From NCBI RefSeq assembly GCF_964355755.1, contig NC_092675.1:24284412-24344411 (forward strand): 60,000 bases of DNA, written 5' to 3'. Made by a program: the position numbers and the translations under genes. Every line of letters begins with the position of its first letter. Position 1 is the stretch's first letter. The DNA is from Antedon mediterranea. Taxonomy: Eukaryota; Echinodermata; Crinoidea; Comatulida; Antedonidae. Below, one piece after another: positions 1 to 60,000 of the stretch. The notes beneath the pieces were generated by a model, which worked only from the letters and a program-made list of their open reading frames with translations, was not told the DNA's origin and made no database searches.

Positions 1-268
1 GATTAGTTCATTATTTGCATTAACTAAAAGTGAATGTTTACTAACAACATATAATTTACATTTTAACTGCATTTGACCTTTTGGAGTGTGTTTACAAAAC
101 CGAAGAATTTGTACAAAACAATAAGTACAATAAATAATTATCCTAAACACGTAGGTTTTAATTTTACTTTTAACAATTACTAATACCAATAAACAAAAAT
201 GTTTATAAAATGTATCTTCTATACAATTTTGTTGACAATTATATTATATTAATATATAATAATATTAC

Positions 269-49243
<48,975 letters not shown>

Positions 49244-50630
49244 CTGGGAAAAGAAGTTAAAACAAATATAGTTTACAAATGAATAGTGAATGTTTATGAG
49301 TGGAATGGTACAAACAATTTCATGAGGTGAATAAATGGTTAAATTTCCGCGAGGCGAAAATAGAATTTCATCGCTCACCTCATTCAAGAAATTATTTGTA
49401 CCATCGCACTCATAAACATTCTTTATGTGTATACTATTCTATGGAGCCGTAGCCAGGATCCTGAGCTGTATAATTAACGAAAGAGCATCATGCTATGTTA
49501 AGGCAATGATGTCTGTAGTTATAATAGGAGCGGTCAAATGCACCATTGAAAAGCTTGTATCGGGTGATTGCATTCTCTAAATTGGGTCTTAGTTTGCGAA
49601 TGATTTAATTGAAGCACCAACTGATAATTTGACAGACGTAAAAACGTTAATAGGAAATCATGTCCAACAATGTTGAAGATTAAATTTCAACGTTCATGCC
49701 AAATGGTTAAGATAGAGAATTGACGATTGAACCAAGGATAATTTATTTAGAATAATTCCTCCACGGTTACTGAACCGACATACAACAGACATCAACCGGT
49801 TTACGGATGAAAACCAGACTGAAGTGCATGCAGAAAAGTGACAGTTACATTGTTACATGAGTGGTTGATTGTTTCGTTAGACGAAACACTGCTTTTGCAT
49901 CGGTTGTTTATTTTTTTTGTATATTTACTGCATATTATACAATCAATCAGACTTATAATAGCGAAGCTATTCTTTCACCATAAATGTAAAGTAAATGTTT
50001 GCATCGTCGGTTCTCTAGGTACTGTGCATAAACGTTTTTGGCTAGGATTAAGTTCCTTTGGATTTAACAATTAAATATGTAGAACAAAAATAATCGTAGC
50101 TATTGTAGTGTAAGCACCAGGCCCATGATAGGTTCATGATTTACATGGAGAAGCCGGTGTGTGGCTAACGCTAGAAAACTACAGTAGGCAAGGCTGTATT
50201 TCATTTACATTTTACTCTACTCTATCCATTTTATGGCCTTAATATTATATTAAATCATTCGATTTCTTCATTACTCTACCTACAAGCTTTTTTTTTACTT
50301 GGCAAAATAAATGTTTTCAAGTATAGTACTTTATTTGTTTGTTTGTTGGGACGATAGCGCCTACAATTTTTAAGTTATCATTCAGATATATATATACTTT
50401 AAGATCATGCCTATTGAAACTCAAGAAAATTGGTTTATTAATAATTTCACAAATAACATAAACGATATTCAGACCTACAAGTGTTAAAAGATAGGAGACA
50501 ATTTTCAAAAGCCGATGAGCAGTCTTAATGTAAGAATGTAAACTATAATTGCATTTTATCGAGAACTAATTGTTCAAAAAACGATATAATTGTACGAGAG
50601 GCAACAGTTATAATTTTTGATTTGTAATTA
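49244..50630. other. No gene recognised
   Basis: AT-rich DNA upstream of the first recognised exon. No open frame here has a domain match or fitting splice sites. The missing 5' exons must lie here unrecognised or beyond 60000. Confidence 0.5.
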
Positions 50631-51436
50631 AACAAGGCCAACAGCCATTAAGTCGCGTGCTACAATGCATAGTGATACCGGACCGACAGACCGACAGACA
50701 GACCGACAGACCGACAGACAGAGAGACCGACCGACCGACATAGTGAACTATACTGACCGAAATTACTGAACATGTTTAAAAATGTTGAAATGTTTAAAAA
50801 CATTTATTTTTTTTAAATTTACACGTGCGTAGCCTGTCACTTTCGACGTGCTCGTATAACGTAATTTCGAGTTGAAAAGTAAGTCAAGAAAACAGAAATC
50901 GGGCAAAAAGAGTGCGCGATAACATTTAACGCGCAGTGCACGCGCAAAAATATGCGCACTCATGGCAATTTTGTAAACGCTTAAAATTGCCTGAAATGTA
51001 CTCTTATTTCATCGAAAATAAATTTTGAAAATGTTAAGCGCGCGTACGCATGCGTTACATGCGCTACGCACGTAATTGTATTGCCATATGATGATTTATG
51101 CCCTGAAATTTATGAGTACCAAATTTTATTTAATTGTGATTCATAGTTGTGAAGATATGATTACAAACGTGATTTCGTTAAATCGTGCGTAGACCGCGTA
51201 ATTTTTTATTGCGCACCGTGAAAACATAACCACATTGATTTCTGGCCATAAGGAATATACTGTGAAAAATTGACCTAGCTAGATTAAACTGATATCAAGA
51301 TAAGGTCAGAAAGCGATAAAACGCATAGTGATACCGGACCGACAGACAGACCGACAGACCGACAGACCGACAGACCGACAGACAGACCGACCGACCGACA
51401 TAGTGAACTATAGAGTCGCTTCCACGCGACTAAAAA
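50631..51436 (-). mobile_element. GTCT-array repeat element, copy C (inverted)
   Basis: About 806 bp, reverse of copies A, B and D: starts AACAAGGCCAACAGCCATTA, ends AGTCGCTTCCACGCGACTAA. Arrays read as (CAGA/CGAC)n. Faces copy D head to head. Confidence 0.75.
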
Positions 51437-51510
51437 CACATTTGTTTTCAAATTCACCCGCTTGTATTTCGCGTAGTTGTTCTATATAACTATTGTTAGT
51501 TGGTAATTAG

Positions 51511-52316
51511 TTTTTAGTCGCGTGGAAGCGACTCTATAGTTCACTATGTCGGTCGGTCGGTCTGTCTGTCTGTCGGTCTGTCTGTCGGTCTGCTGTCTGT
51601 CGGTCCGGTATCACTATGCGTTTTATCGCTTTCTGACCTTACCTTGATATCAGTTTAATCTAACTAGGTCAATTTTTCACAGTATATTCCTTATGGCCAG
51701 GAATCAATGTGGTTATGGTTTCACGGTGCGCAATAAAAAATTACGCGGTCTACGCACGATTTAACGAAATCACGTTTGTAATCATATCTTCACAACCATG
51801 AATCACAATTAAATAAAATTTGGTACTCATAAATTTCAGAGCATAAATCATCATATGGCAATACATATACGTGCGTAGCGCATGTAACGCATGCGTACGC
51901 GCGCTTAACATTTTCAAAATTTATTTTCGATGAAATAAGAGTACATTTCAGGCAATTTTAAGCGTTTACAAAATTGCCATGAGTGCGCATATTTTTGCGC
52001 GCGCACTGCGCGTTAAATGTTATTGCGCACTCTTTTTGCCCGATTTCTGTTTTCTTGACTTACTTTTCAACTCGAAATTACGTTATACGAGCACGTCGAA
52101 AGTGACAGGCTACGCACGTGTAAATTAAAAAAAAATAAATGTTTTTAAACATTTCAACATTTTTAAACATGTTCAGTAATTTCGGTCAGTATAGTTCACT
52201 ATGTCGGTCGGTCGGTCGGTCTCTCTGTCTGTCTGTCTGTCTGTCTGTCGGTCTGTCTGTCGGTCCGGTATCACTATGCATTGTAGCACGCGACTTAATG
52301 GCTGTTGGCCTTGTTT
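51511..52316 (+). mobile_element. GTCT-array repeat element, copy D
   Basis: About 806 bp with intact termini. Separated from inverted copy C by 74 bases, so 50631-52316 is one large palindrome. Core closely matches copies A-C. Confidence 0.75.
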
Positions 52317-53020
52317 AATATCAGCATAATGTGTTTTCTTATTTCATACAGATTGAAATAGCGTAACAGGCAAATTGATTTTCAGGAAAATTGATATATT
52401 GGTCATGTCACAAAAGCTTACTTCCATACGATATGTATATTAAATTGCACACCCTCTGTATTCTTGTAACATGGACATATTATTTTTTGACATGGACCAA
52501 CATAATTAGTCGACTCGCCGAGCGGTTAAGCTTACTCCATGGGTTAAATCAGCGACGCCACAAATTGGCACAGCTTCAAGACACTCCTCGACCATTGCCT
52601 TAGTCAATCTTGATTTTAGACAGGGAAAGGTCATTCTTGCAATACCAGAATTTGTTTGTATTAAGAATCATTAACCCCAGCAGGATTTGAATCATGTAAA
52701 ACTAACACCTAAAGCAAAAAGATGTATCTTTCAACATGCTCTCAGTTGATGTGCTTTTCTTTAACATTCTTTTACCAGTTGTATTATGTTAATGCAAGAA
52801 TTTTGTGTTTTAAAGTTTTATTTTATTTATTTAATTTTTTTCTTCATATTGATTTTAATTGCAATATAATATAAATTTTAAAATACCGTAGTACCTTGAA
52901 TTGCTATAAGACCGATAACGTGTCACTACAAAAAAATATTGAATGAAGTTTAATTATATCCAAACAAGGCCATATATATGGCTGCATTCGCGTACTCAAG
53001 TTATAGTCTAGGCAACAAAT
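52317..53020. other. No gene recognised; possible tRNA-like A box
   Basis: AT-rich. At about 52508-52530 CTCGCCGAGCGGTTAAGC resembles the tRNA-like head at 10966, followed by no clear B box. Possibly an old SINE. Confidence 0.4.
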
Positions 53021-53044
53021 CTGAAACAAATGAGCGGGAGTGAG

Positions 53045-53262
53045 AGGGAGTGGAATGTTGTTGTCAACATAGCCAGATATCCTAACTAATTCCTTCTGAT
53101 CACTCTAGGCCCTGTTGACACTTAATTGTTTTGCCTTGTCTTAAAATTGGTGTCCATTTTGAAAAATAAAATGTGCATAAAATCGGATCTAAGTAAGGCA
53201 CATGCGCGATCTTGGTGCCTAAACACATGTACTTCAAACAGGGAATTCATTAGACCCTGCTG
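53045..53262 (+). repeat. Left arm of a long inverted repeat
   Basis: Contains GATATCCTAACTAATTCCTT, GATCACTCTAGGCCCTGTTG and CTAAACACATGTACTTCA, matching the reverse complement of 59250-59512 with substitutions and small indels. The arms bracket 6 kb with LINEs. Confidence 0.7.
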
Positions 53263-53990
53263 ACACTTTAGATTGAAATGTCGGCCATTTTTCAAAATGG
53301 CAACCAATTTCATATCAAATGTGCTTAAAATCGAAATATGGTAAATTCATGATCTTGGTGTCTAAACGCATGTACACATTTATAATAAATATGATTATGT
53401 CAAAAGACAATTGTATTTAGGACTAACTGGCTGCTAATTTTTTTAATGGCTGCCTAGATTTTCTAAAAGTGGAACTAATTAGGCTAGATAAATGATCTTG
53501 GTGGCTAAACTCGTGTTTTTTTTCAGGCAAGGAATCCATTAAATCTACAATAAATAAATTTAAATATAGTTTGTTTGATCAAGTAATTTTGTAAGTAAAA
53601 TTTTATTTAGGATTAAATAGTTAAATGCACAGTAGCTAACATTTTTCAAAATGGTTACCTAAATAACTGTTCATGAAATCGAAAATCTGGAATTTGTTTC
53701 TCAAATTGGTAACGGTGTTAAGATGCCAATAATTTGTATCATAGATAATTCTCATTCAATCAATACATAAATATTAAGTGTAGTTTATGAATGCTAGGTA
53801 TTTTTATATTTTTTCAAATACTTTGTCTGAAATACATTATAAGATACCAAAATCATGCATCTAGCTTATTTAGAATCCGTGTACATTTTTTAAAAGAAAT
53901 AAGGCCATTTCAGAAAATAAAATAACTATTAGAATGTATTTATCATAGATCAAATGGATTCCATGCCAATGATCATTCGTCTAGTTTTAT
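53263..53990. repeat. Degenerate tandem repeat, period about 150-180 bp
   Basis: A block with CATTTTTCAAAATGG, ATGATCTTGGTGTCTAAAC and a following CATGTAC recurs near 53285, 53450 and 53640 with heavy divergence, continuing the inner end of the left arm. No coding potential. Confidence 0.5.
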
Positions 53991-54690
53991 TAGTGTCACC
54001 CTTTTTGCACTTTTTATTCATTCATTCATTCTTTATTTAGCCTTTAAAATCGAAATACATTTAAAACAAAGTAACAAAAACAAGACAGGTGGAAATCTAA
54101 GGAGGCAAGGATAAGCACAAGCAATTAAAATCGCTGTAGCTCACAGGCTTGCTTATCCATCCTTAGACATCCAGTACATAAAGATAGATAAAATACACAT
54201 TAATGATCCAAATATAAATAAAGTATAGCCTATTACTACAGTAGCAAATTATTCTTAATTTAGTCAAATTTTAATACCCAAGGAATTTAATATTTATAAT
54301 GTTCTTTCAATTTCATAGCAAATATATTAGTATTTTCAAGAACTACAGGGTCCTTAATTTCATTTGGTAGATTTGAACCATAAGCGTGAAAACTCATTTA
54401 TAGAGGAGTGTTTTAGTACGTCTGTACTGACATAGCGGTGTAGAACATCTGGGTATCGTGGATTTATATCCGTGTTTGATACAATAGAGCTGCATTCAAT
54501 TTTGCCAGCCAAGCATTTTACTGTAAACAGTACTATGTTTTGTTTTCTTCTATTATCAAGAGTTGTCGTATTTAAACAATTTAATCTGTTCACATATGGA
54601 ATTTCCTGTTTCTTCTGGTGTAGATAATGCGTGTTACTTTTCTGTGTACTCTTTCAATTTTTGAAGAAAGGATTTCCGTATAGGGGTTTT
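53991..54690 (-). mobile_element. LINE 2, 3' end
   Basis: Minus-strand reading of 54690-54360 gives SSKIERVHRKVTRIIYTRRN, NRLNCLNTTTLDNRRKQNIV, the C-terminal region after reverse transcriptase in CR1/Jockey-type elements, then a 3' untranslated region ending at a CATTCATTCATTC simple repeat (plus strand). It continues the fragment at 58440-59060, from which LINE 1 separates it. Confidence 0.6.
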
Positions 54691-57600
54691 TTTTTGTTTT
54701 TTTTTTTCATTTCATTTTATTGCATATCAAAATCGCAGCCAATGGCTGAATTACATGATACTTACAAATATAAAAACATTTAAAACAGGCATAAAACAGT
54801 ATATATAGTGCACATAGAAATCAAAGAACAAATAAAAGTGGAATCAAACATATTGCACAAGAAAAATACATAAAAATACAAATTTAGCTAAAATTTATCT
54901 ACAAATTAAAAAATTTAATTAAATAAGGGAAATATGGAAATTGATTATTTATTTACAAGATTATGAAATTTGATAAAATTAGAAAATGTAAAAATTATGG
55001 AGTTATTAAGTAATTTACAGTAGTATTATATTTATTTGTACATATTCACATATTATGTTTAATTTATTTATACATCTTCAAAAAATGTCTTTAGTTTTAC
55101 TGAGTTAAAGTCTATCTTTCATTAAGGAGGCGTGTAAGATAAAGCATAGGGCTATTATAGTATCGGTTTGTTTTACATAGGGGCTCAACAAATTCTTTTC
55201 TTTTCCTAAGTCTAACAGAAAGCTCAGGATTTCTAATAAACCAATCCTTGAATTTATTAGATGTAATCTGTAGCAAATTTACGACATATATTTTCGCGGC
55301 GTTCATCTAGTCGTTTAATATTCAAAATGTTAAGGGAAGTGTTGTAGTCTTGGTAATCTTTACCCAAAATTATCTTACATGCACGTTTTTGCATGGACTC
55401 TATGGCATTTGTCCGCGCAACAGTAAGACTAGAGTGCCATACTGGTATTGCATACTCGAAAATTTGTCTAACATATGTGGTGTAAACTTGGGCAAGGTCT
55501 TCAAAAGGAATCCCAAACTGTTTTAAAAGGCTAAGCATGTCTAGACGTCTTCCTCCATTACTAAGGATATGGTCAACCTGGACATAAAATTTTAAATCAT
55601 CCTAGATGAAAACACCGAGTATTTTTGCATAGTTAACTAATTCACAGCCATTTATGTTGATAGGTGTCATATAGGGTGGCGACTTCATGAAACAAAATTT
55701 AAGTTGTTTGCATTTTGATGGGTTCAATTGAAATTTGTTCATGGTTGCCCATTCGACCAAATCATCAACATCATGTTGTAGTGTAGACGTTGCATTAGAG
55801 TTAACTACCTCGCCCAGTGAAAGATCATCAACGAACTTCCACTTTTCACAGATTGCTTCTTTCACAGCATCGTTGATGGCGGCACGGAATACAATTTCTC
55901 CAAGCTTAGTACCTTGTGGCACACCACAGGATAAGGTTTCCCAGTCTGAAAAAGTCGATTGGTACTTAGTCCATGGGATTTAGACTTTTAACTCACACAA
56001 ATTGCAAGAAAAGGTTTTTTTGATGAAATGTGTTCTTTAGACCCTACTGAACACATTTATCAACGTTAGGACATTTTTCGACAACGGGAAGTAGCCTAAT
56101 TTGCATAATTAAAAATGGCCGCCATTTTTAATAACGTACTCTGTATCTTGGAAACCGCTAGTCACAGATACTTAATTATGGTGTCAAAATCGTTATTCAC
56201 TTTATTGAAAAAGTTTGTCCAAAAATCAATGGAAGTGCTATTTCTAACATTATTGACCTTTGACCTTAAATTCTCATATCTCAGCAACCACTAATCGGAG
56301 ATATACAAATTAGGGCTTAAATTGTTCAGAAACTACACATTTATATCCAGTCTAATGTGATGTAGCATCCTTTCATACACCCATACTGGCTAGTGTCCAT
56401 ATTCGGTCCAATATCGTTTAAGAAAAGGTTGTATACAATTCCTTCTGCTACTTTGGCAAATTGTGAAGTCAAAGAAACTGGTCTTAGTTTATCTTGTTTA
56501 ATCGGGCACTCTTTTGGAATAGGACACACTATGGCGTCTTTCCATTGCCGAGGTACACAAGATTGCCTAAAGGAAGCATTTACAATGTTTGTTAATGGGA
56601 AACTCAATTCACATGCAAACATTTCGATAATCTTGTTGGGCACATTATCAGGTCCAGCAGATTTTGAAACTTTAACTTTTTTTAGGTGGTAGAACATTTC
56701 CCATTCCTCCAGTTGGGGTGGATTTTCAGCTGGTAAGAAATTTGGAAGACTTTGACGCACCAAAAGTTTCTTACTTTGCGAGACCTTGGAGAAAGAAACA
56801 TTGATATCTTGAGCTATAGCAAGATCATTGTTAGGGGCAATGTTGGGTATTTGAATAATAGGTGGGGGTTTTAGTTTATTTGCCATAAGCTGGATACCGT
56901 GTTGCCATTTCACTGGGTTAGTTGATTTGAGGCTTTTAAATCTTTCGTTATAGAAGTTAGACTTTGCACGTTTAATTTCAAGTTGGACACGGTTACGATA
57001 GAGTTTCAATTGATTAGACTTTTTCCTCATTAGCAAAACATTTTTTTCGTTTTAAAATAAGGTCTTTCACTACCCTATTCATCCAGGGCTTGTCACTTGA
57101 GTGAAGTCTAAATGATTTCAATGGAAAAAACTTGTTGATTTTAACATCTAAGATACTATAAAAAGCATTTGCTTTCTCTTGGAGATTAGACATGTTAACA
57201 ACTTCGGTCCATGGGTACTGGGTGTAATCCATTCACCAAATTGCTGGATTGCATGGGCAGGCATCAACCGATTGGTCTTTTTCAAGGTTCTATGTATCTT
57301 GTGTTGGTAACATTTGGGCAACCAAACAACAACATTGTGATCGCTCAGACTAATTGATGATTGTATCACATGATTATTGTAGTATCTACTTAGGTTGGTT
57401 ATTATTAAGTCCAAAATGGCATCATTCCTGGTTGGTTTATTTACAACTTGTTTGAGAGCGTGTGTCTTACAGATGGTATTAATTTTAGATCGGTTAAAGT
57501 CTCCTAGTATATAACTAGCATTAGGGTATTTCTGTTTTAACTTATCGAAAGATTCTGTAAGGTAGTTCATAATCTCATTCTTAGGACCATCAGGTGGAAC

Positions 57601-58439
57601 ATACACTCCACAAACAACAATGCCAGATATATCTCAGGGTAATCTTCTAGGGCGAATGTGAACCCAAACGCACTCGTATTCGCAGTTGGTATTTGGAACA
57701 GTGTCAATGATCCTGGAGTAAAATGAATCCTTAACGTATACCGCAACGCCTCCTCCACGTTTATGGGCTCGGTGGTAAGTATAAATTTGGTAGTTCTCAA
57801 CAGCAATCGAGTCGTTACTTATTTGCTTTGTTTGCCAAGTTTCAGTAAGAACAGCAATATCAGACAAGTTAACATTAAGCAGTGACTGCAGTTCATCAGT
57901 ACGGTACACAATAGACCTTGCATTACAAAGAAAAATGTTCGGAAAATCAACTTTAATGCTATGCATGTTTTGGTCAGGTCCCTGCTGCCGATGAAATTTC
58001 AAGGTATGTTGTGACTTCGTAGATTGACGTATCATTATCAATGTTCTAATTTTTCTTACTTTGTTACGGCCACCGCGACACCCTCTTGCTTTTGTTCGGA
58101 CTACACCAAGTTTATTAGCCACACTAAAAGAATCTTTTGGTGGCTTAAAATCTAACCGGCAAAGATCAAGGAGTTTTTGTCTTGAATACCTCATGGTCAT
58201 GTAAGCTAGGCTGGTAAACAAAAAAGGCTCCAGAGGCGATCTCTCAGTAGGCACAGGGGCACAGGCTACTTCCTTTGCTAGTCGAGACAAAACAATGTTG
58301 AATAGGCAGGCTAGCAAACAGGTTGAACAACTCTTACAAAAATTCAACAAATGTCTCAACATAACGAATAAAAAACAACTCTGTGCACAAAACATACAGA
58401 TCCAAAAACTTTGACTCAGAAAAAGTTATAAAAAAAGGT
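54691..58439 (-). mobile_element. LINE 1: CR1/Jockey-like retrotransposon, broken
   Basis: Minus-strand order is endonuclease (58395-57240: FLCNARSIVYRTDELQSLL, LTETW, YILGDFN, SLSDHNVVVWL), then reverse transcriptase (57036-55112: AGPDNVPNKIIEM, LRPVSLTSQFAKVAEG, GVPQGTKLG, FVDDLS). The 3' region ends in CAATAAAATG-type sequence and an A-run. Breaks seen: TGA at 57634-57636, frameshifts near 57230 and 57030, replacement of the palm motif A region (55986-56340), TAG near 55600 and a shift near 55270. Not functional. Confidence 0.85.
55986..56340. repeat. Non-LINE insert inside LINE 1 reverse transcriptase
   Basis: This 355-base block breaks the reverse transcriptase after QYGCMKG and before DWETLSCG. 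It has CTTTAGACCCTACTGAACAC and AAAATGGCCGCCATTTTTAA, like parts of the inverted arms at 53.2 and 59.4 kb, so it may come from the same repeat family. Confidence 0.6.
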
Positions 58440-59060
58440 AGAAATAACTTAGTAGAGAGACCAAAGTAAACAAACAGCTGCCACCCAGGCGCCCTCCCTT
58501 AGCCTTAGGTTCCATGAGCATAGTCCATATTCTAAAGTTGGGAGAACAAGTGTTGAATATAAGGCAAACAGGGCTTTAGTTGAACAAATGGCCTGCAACA
58601 TGCCAAAGGAAACCCAGAAGTCTAGAAGCTTTGTTGACAATTTCATTCACATGTTTATTCCATTTCAGATCATAAATTATTGAAAGTCCAAGATATTTAT
58701 AGAATGTAACTTTGGAGAGATCTTGATCACCGATGTTATATGTGGGTAACGCATTTTTCTTTTTCGCTGAACGCGTCATATGCATCACTTTTGATTTTTC
58801 TGCGTTGAAGTGAATATTATTCATAATGCTCTAATTGTATATGTTGTCAAGATCATGTTGTAGATTTATCTCATCACTAGTAGAGTAAATAGGCTTATAC
58901 ATAAGAGTGTCATCAGCGAAAAGTAGTGTTTTGGATTGAATACCTGTAGCAATGTCATTGATGAACAGGTTGAATAATAAGGGCCCCCAATACACTTCCC
59001 TGTGGTACTCCTCATGTTACATATGACCACGGCGATAGAGACCCTTTGAATATCACTCGC
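58440..59060 (-). mobile_element. LINE 2, reverse transcriptase fragment
   Basis: Minus strand from 59030: VPQGSVLG with one extra G, LFNLFINDIATGIQSKTLLF, ADDTLMYKPIY (catalytic FADD), a TAG, then MNNIHFNAEKSKVMHMTRSA, YKYLGLSIIYDLKWNKHVNE and LVLPTLEYGLCSWN. It stops where LINE 1 begins and resumes at 54690, so LINE 1 inserted into LINE 2. Confidence 0.75.
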
Positions 59061-59249
59061 TGTTTCCTAAATAGATATAACATTTGTCAGCCATTTTGAA
59101 AAATAAAATGACTAACTAAATAACGTTATAATATTTATTATCTAATTAATTCCTTTTCTATTTAGAGTAGGCCTATAATGTTGAAATGTCTAAACAGAAC
59201 TCCATATTATAGACAATAAACATGTTTACCATGTCACTATAGAGACAAT

Positions 59250-59512
59250 AAGCTGCCATTCAACAATACAATAAACTGAAGTGTCAACAAGGCCTAAAGG
59301 ATTCCTTGTGTGAAGTACATGTGTTTAGACACCAATATTGTGTATCTACCATATTTAGATCTGATTATATGCACATGTTATATAATATTCGCGGCCGCCA
59401 TTTTAAAAAATGGCCGCCATTTTAAGGCAAGGAAAACAATGTCAACAGGGCTTAGAGTGATCAGAAGGGATTAATTAGGATATCTGACAGACTCTAACAT
59501 TCCACTCCCCCT
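59250..59512 (-). repeat. Right arm of the long inverted repeat
   Basis: Contains GAAGTACATGTGTTTAGACA, AACAGGGCTTAGAGTGATCA and TTAATTAGGATATC, the inverse of the left arm. Includes a GCGGCCGCCATTTTAAAA hairpin (GGCCGCCATTTTAAAAAATG and onward) missing from the left arm. Confidence 0.7.
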
Positions 59513-59566
59513 ACATTGATTTCTAAGCATCTTTAAACATTTTTGTCCCAGACTATTAGTGTTTAC

Positions 59567-59621
59567 CGACCAACCGACCGACATAATGAGCTGTAGAGTC
59601 GCGTTGTACGCGACTAAAAAC
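59567..59621 (-). repeat. Solo terminal hairpin of GTCT-array repeat, variant
   Basis: ACCGACCAACCGACCGACAT then GAGTCGCGTTGTACGCGACT and AAAAAC. The terminal stem differs from the main family yet still pairs (AGTCGCG/CGCGACT). Confidence 0.6.
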
Positions 59622-60000
59622 ATTCAATCGAGTTAAACGACTAAATGACCTTCACCCAGATGGTTAAAAACGGAATAAACTAACTTGGGAGCGGTAGTCG
59701 AGCATTATCTACCAAGCTACTTTAACTTGCACCAATGTGACAGCTGAAGCTTATCATTAGACCCTTAGAACAATGCCATTTATATACATTAACTCAGTAA
59801 TAAAAGTAAATAAAATAACTAGATTTAATTCGTCACTATGACGAATTATAGGTTATATGCATTGATTTAAATAAAGATAATTGATTTTTAAAAGATATAT
59901 TGATTGATTGATTTTCTCAGAATCTTTAATTATTTATAATATATGATAGGACCTTGCTAACGCGAACACCATAGCCGGTATCACAATCCGATCAAAGATC
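59622..60000. other. No gene recognised
   Basis: AT-rich. TAATTCGTCACTATGACGAATTA at 59828-59849 is a short perfect-stem hairpin like one at 25335, and ATTGATTGATTG at 59900 looks like a SINE tail end. Nothing coding is supported. Confidence 0.45.

Noticed and set aside
54360-54593. An independent small gene
   Set aside because: The reading joins an upstream LINE C-terminal motif (KIERVHRKVTR), so it is part of LINE 2.
59950-60000. Possible exon end on the minus strand (CDTGYGVRVSK)
   Set aside because: Too short, with a poor gtccta donor and no domain match; cannot be judged at the window edge.

Overview
The window comes from an intron-rich, AT-rich animal genome. Domain content (CUB, MAM, LDL-receptor class A and S1 trypsin-like modules in phase-1 exons) and repeat content (CR1/Jockey-like LINEs, a SINE tail with a GCGCTATATAAAT motif, GTCT-array repeats) suggest a marine invertebrate deuterostome such as an echinoderm or hemichordate. 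That placement is inference; no species is claimed.

Nearly everything coding between 269 and 49243 belongs to one minus-strand gene, open at both window edges. I reconstruct 66 exons with canonical GT/AG ends and compatible phases, about 14.9 kb of coding sequence or roughly 4,970 residues. From the N-terminal side (high coordinates) the order is: LDLa-MAM-LDLa; three copies of a [LDLa-LDLa-CUB-LDLa-CUB-MAM] super-unit (46.6-30.8 kb); LDLa and serine protease 1 (30.3-27.1 kb); LDLa and four consecutive CUBs (27.0-22.7 kb) with three decayed LDLa pseudo-exons; three MAMs separated by LDLa-CUB pairs (22.2-14.6 kb); two LDLa and protease 2 (13.8-9.9 kb); two LDLa and protease 3 (9.7-7.3 kb); CUB, LDLa, LDLa (6.9-5.9 kb); a chain of unrecognised beta-rich modules (5.4-1.2 kb); and a Thr/Pro/Glu-rich mucin-like repeat (269-1150). 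The domain set is that of enteropeptidase (LDLa, CUB, MAM, S1 protease), amplified into a three-protease polyserase. Proteases 1 and 3 keep His-Asp-Ser. Protease 2, between them, has lost all three and its activation site.

The gene has grown by tandem duplication. Neighbouring super-units share intron as well as exon sequence, a 1.3-kb CUB unit has been copied several times, and one MAM exon carries a +1 homopolymer frameshift. Introns contain minisatellites, a SINE tail and, at 42.5-46.5 kb, a mobile-element island.

From 49.3 to 60 kb I find no host exon. This part holds an 800-bp GTCT-array repeat in a head-to-head palindrome (50.6-52.3 kb), and a nest of LINEs on the minus strand (54.0-59.1 kb) flanked by long diverged inverted arms at about 53.05-53.26 and 59.25-59.51 kb.
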